From contig NZ_KB911581.1 of NCBI RefSeq assembly GCF_000383595.1, positions 5,415,519-5,479,518 of the forward strand: a DNA stretch of 64,000 nt, written 5' to 3'. Below the pieces are notes generated by a model. That model made no database searches and was not told the origin of the DNA. It saw only the letters and a program-made list of their open reading frames with translations. The translations under genes were made by a program, and so were the position numbers. Position 1 is the stretch's first letter; each line of letters opens with the position of its first letter. Source of the stretch: Streptomyces bottropensis ATCC 25435. Its GTDB lineage: Bacteria > Actinomycetota > Actinomycetes > Streptomycetales > Streptomycetaceae. Shown piece by piece: positions 61,838 through 64,000 of the stretch.

Positions 61838-63112
61838 ATGAAGGTGTGGCACGTCAACACGACTTCGCGGGGCGGCGGCGTGGCCGAGGTCCTCGACGCC
61901 CTGTGCCGGTTCCCGCAGGGTACCTCGCCGCTCGTCCACCGCCGCTTCGTGACAGGCAGGGACGCGAAGCTGTTCACCGCGACCAAGCGCCTCCATCACC
62001 GTCTGCACGGCGTGCACCGGGGCGAGCTGCCCGACGCGTACGAGCACGCGTTGTTCCTTGCCTTCGCCGAGCACAACGCGACGCGGCTGCTGGAGCGGAT
62101 CGGGTCCGACGACTCCGTTCTGCTGCACGACCCACAGACCCTCCCTATCGCCCCGCTGCTGGCGGCCGAGGGTTGCCGTGTCTTCTGGCGATGTCACATC
62201 GGCACCTGGACGGCGAACGCCGTCACGAAGGAGACATGGCGGTACCTCAGTCAATTCTGGCCCCGGGACATCACTCTGATCTTCAGCCACCGGTCTCTCG
62301 TGCCGGTCGAGGCAACGGGGTTCCATGTCGAAATCGTTCCGCCCTCCATCGATCCCATATCGGTGAAGAACAGGCACATGGGCGCAGGCGAGATCAAGGA
62401 CGTACTCACCTCGGCAGGGCTGCTCGGCAGGGCCTCCGCGGGGCCGGGGCGTCAGCATGTGCTCTATTCCGAAGGCGTGTTGGGCAAGGACCCGCTGGTA
62501 CTCCAGGTCTCCCGCTGGGACCCCCTGAAGGACATGGGCGGGGTGCTGCGAGCCTTCGCGTCGTCGTCACTGGTCCGATCCGCTCAACTGGTCCTGTGCG
62601 GTCCGTCTCCGCAGAGCGTCACCGACGACCCCGAGGCGAGAGCGGTGCTGGAAGCCGTGGTCACCCAGTGGCAGAACCTGCCGTCCGCTGTCCGACGTAG
62701 GGCCCACCTGGTGTGCACCACGCTGGATGACGATGAGGGCAACGCCCGCCTGGTCAACGCGCTGCAGAGAAGAGCCGCGGTGGTAACCCAACGCTCCGTG
62801 CAGGAGGGGTTCGGTCTCACGGTGACCGAGGCGATGCTCAAAGCCCGTCCCGTCGTGGCGTCGAACGTCGGTGGCATCCCCACCCAGATCACCCATGACA
62901 AGACGGGCCTGCTGCTCAACCGGCCCTGTGACGACGACGAGTTCGTAGCAGCCGTGACGAGGCTCCTGCGCGACGAGGCCCGAGCGTCCGCGCTCGGCCG
63001 CGCAGCCGCCTCCCATACCTCCCGTCACTTCATCACCGCCCGGGAAGCAGCCGATCACCAGCGGATTCTTGCCTCACCCGTCCCGCCGCCCATGGTGGGG
63101 TGCCTTGACTGA
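61838..63112 (+). CDS. TreT-like GT4 glycosyltransferase
   Basis: A 424-residue GT4-type glycosyltransferase. It begins MKVWHVNTTSRGGGVAEVLDAL, the start seen in trehalose synthase (TreT)-like enzymes, then VLLHDPQTLPIAPLLAA and VFWRCHIGTWTANAVTKETWRYL. Donor site: VLQVSRWDPLKDMGGVLRAF and QEGFGLTVTEAMLKARPVVAS with the E-x7-E motif. Start at the ATG after GAAGGCAG. TreT makes trehalose from NDP-glucose and glucose, but relatives in biosynthetic clusters glycosylate other acceptors, here possibly a cyclitol. It is followed after one base by the SDR remnant. Confidence 0.85.
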   Translation: MKVWHVNTTSRGGGVAEVLDALCRFPQGTSPLVHRRFVTGRDAKLFTATKRLHHRLHGVHRGELPDAYEHALFLAFAEHNATRLLERIGSDDSVLLHDPQTLPIAPLLAAEGCRVFWRCHIGTWTANAVTKETWRYLSQFWPRDITLIFSHRSLVPVEATGFHVEIVPPSIDPISVKNRHMGAGEIKDVLTSAGLLGRASAGPGRQHVLYSEGVLGKDPLVLQVSRWDPLKDMGGVLRAFASSSLVRSAQLVLCGPSPQSVTDDPEARAVLEAVVTQWQNLPSAVRRRAHLVCTTLDDDEGNARLVNALQRRAAVVTQRSVQEGFGLTVTEAMLKARPVVASNVGGIPTQITHDKTGLLLNRPCDDDEFVAAVTRLLRDEARASALGRAAASHTSRHFITAREAADHQRILASPVPPPMVGCLD

Positions 63113-63113
63113 C

Positions 63114-63809
63114 ATGGGCGTGCCCAGGCACAACAACAGCGACCCCGTGCTGGTTCTCGGAGCGAGTTCGGGCTTCGGCTTCGTGCTCGCCCAGCGGCTC
63201 GACGCCAAGGGCTTCCCGGTCGTGGGGGCGGCCCGTCCCGCGACCCCGGACGACGCCATCTTCAACTACCGGCAGACTATCGTCACGCACGACGATCAAC
63301 TGACACGCCTGGTCGACGGTGTCCTCACACCGACTTCGGCGTCTCATACGCGATGGTCTACTGCCCGTGCAGCACCGCCGCCGTGTGCCGCTCGTAGAAG
63401 GTGGAGCTGCGGGAGCTCGCCGAACTCTTCGGCGTCTCGCTCGCGCCGTACGCCTCCATGTCCCTCTCTTGGCCACGGTCAGCCGTCGCCGCATCGTCCA
63501 GATCGGCTCGAGCGCCGCACGCGTGCCGGTGGAGACCCTCGCCTCGGCCAAGGCGCCACCGAGCAGTACGCACGGTGCCTCGCCCAGGAAACCGAGCCAC
63601 TGGGGATCCGTGTCAACGTCATCGGCATCTCTGCCGAAACACCTCGCCCGCAGGCGCCTCACCCTGCGTGCGGGCACCTTCGGCCGCACCGAGGAATTCC
63701 CCCACTTCCGGTCGTGGACGACAACCTCGCCCTCGCCGAGTTCATACTCACCCAGGCGCAGCTCGTCACCGGACACACCATCGAGGCACGTCAGCCGCAG
63801 TGGATCTGA
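63114..63809 (+). pseudogene. SDR-family reductase, frameshifted
   Basis: The N-terminus is intact: DPVLVLGASSGFGFVLAQRLDAKGFPVVGAARPA (Gly-rich nucleotide motif), then THDDQLTRLVDGVL. The frame then changes at about 63325 (expected DFGVSYAMVYCPC in the next frame) and again near 63550. The last stretch returns in frame with TEQYARCLAQETEPLGIRVNVIG and AEFILTQAQLVTGHTIEARQPQWI. In the middle, VQIGSSAARVPVETLASAK carries Leu where the catalytic Tyr of YxxxK is usual. Either a real broken gene or errors in homopolymers. Coupled to the glycosyltransferase and followed by the cyclase-like gene. Confidence 0.75.
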
Positions 63810-63829
63810 CGTCCGCGAAGGAGGTCTCC

Positions 63830-64000
63830 ATGTCGCAGTCGTTTCCGCTACTCGACCCGCCCCACTACCCCGAGGGGTCACTGACCGGTTCCCCCACCGG
63901 ATCCAGCTGGCAGGTCTCTTCCTTGCTGCCGGTCACCTACACCGTGCGCACTTGTCGCGACCTGCTCGACCCCGACAACGACAATCTCGAACGCGAGGCG
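63830..64000 (+). CDS. sugar-phosphate cyclase (EEVS/dehydroquinate-synthase-like), partial
   Basis: The first 56 codons before the window ends, with AAGGAGG upstream of the ATG. The sequence contains SSWQVSSLLPVTYTVRTCRD, then LLDPDNDNLE, close to the N-terminal pattern of 2-epi-5-epi-valiolone synthase-type enzymes (W-x-V, YxV, LLDPDN). These cyclise sedoheptulose 7-phosphate to C7-cyclitols used in acarbose-, validamycin- and gadusol-type products. The NAD-binding and active-site residues lie beyond the window, so the exact class is open. Confidence 0.6.
   Translation, partial: MSQSFPLLDPPHYPEGSLTGSPTGSSWQVSSLLPVTYTVRTCRDLLDPDNDNLEREA

Noticed and set aside
61259..62458. A 399-codon minus-strand frame before and under the glycosyltransferase
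   Set aside because: Overlaps the glycosyltransferase on the opposite strand and has no domain.

Overview
The window reads as Streptomyces or a close relative. The DNA is strongly GC-rich, genes start with GTG or TTG as readily as ATG, and the families seen are typical of that genus: LAXTG-anchored and Tat-lipoprotein secreted enzymes, DUF6207, DUF4259, DUF6192 and DUF3626 proteins, and helicases with helicase-associated domains. The density of insertion sequences, integrase stubs and frameshifted genes suggests an accessory chromosome arm or plasmid-like region. That placement is an inference.

Layout. (1) 1-13 kb: a sugar-uptake and L-fucose/L-fuconate catabolic region. On the minus strand an ABC importer (binding lipoprotein, two permeases) is translationally coupled to a GH95-like glycosidase. 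On the plus strand are a broken fuconate dehydratase cut by an IS5-type fragment, then FAH hydrolase, an intact fuconate dehydratase, an SDR dehydrogenase, an aldo/keto reductase and a truncated mutarotase. Eight near-copies of a 15-bp palindrome (ATACATCSGATGTAT) sit in front of these units and suggest one regulon. (2) 13-21.5 kb: cyclopropane-fatty-acid synthase-like methyltransferase, an LAXTG-anchored SGNH hydrolase, a secreted intradiol dioxygenase and an APH-like kinase, separated by transposase and integrase remnants and a MITE-like element. (3) 21.7-24.2 kb: an IS701-like transposase cut by one IS5 element, with a second IS5 element beside it. (4) 24.5-37.5 kb: small accessory genes (2-TM protein, DUF4259, double zinc-ribbon, DUF6192, DUF3626), a complete IS1634-type transposase, a ribbon-helix-helix/MazF-type toxin-antitoxin pair, several pseudogenes and a large SF2 helicase. 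(5) 37.6-52.5 kb: a mobile-element island with three IS21-type elements, integrases, a resolvase stub and IS3/IS30 remnants. The third IS21 element has its istA interrupted by a group II intron carrying its own maturase. Removing the intron restores an uninterrupted 474-codon reading frame. (6) 52.5-61.2 kb: a large SGNH hydrolase, a decayed ISAs1 element, a VioB-like ferritin-fold protein, then an IS630-type transposon (TA duplications, ~29-bp inverted repeats) that carries a SUKH-4 immunity gene as passenger and is itself interrupted by an ISL3 element with a perfect 8-bp duplication. (7) 61.8-64 kb: a TreT-like glycosyltransferase, a frameshifted SDR gene and the first 56 codons of a probable sugar-phosphate cyclase, which together look like the edge of a cyclitol or related biosynthetic cluster running off the window.

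All calls are from reading the sequence; no searches were run. Domain names come from recognising family motifs. Several single-base frameshifts fall in homopolymers, so some broken genes could be assembly errors.
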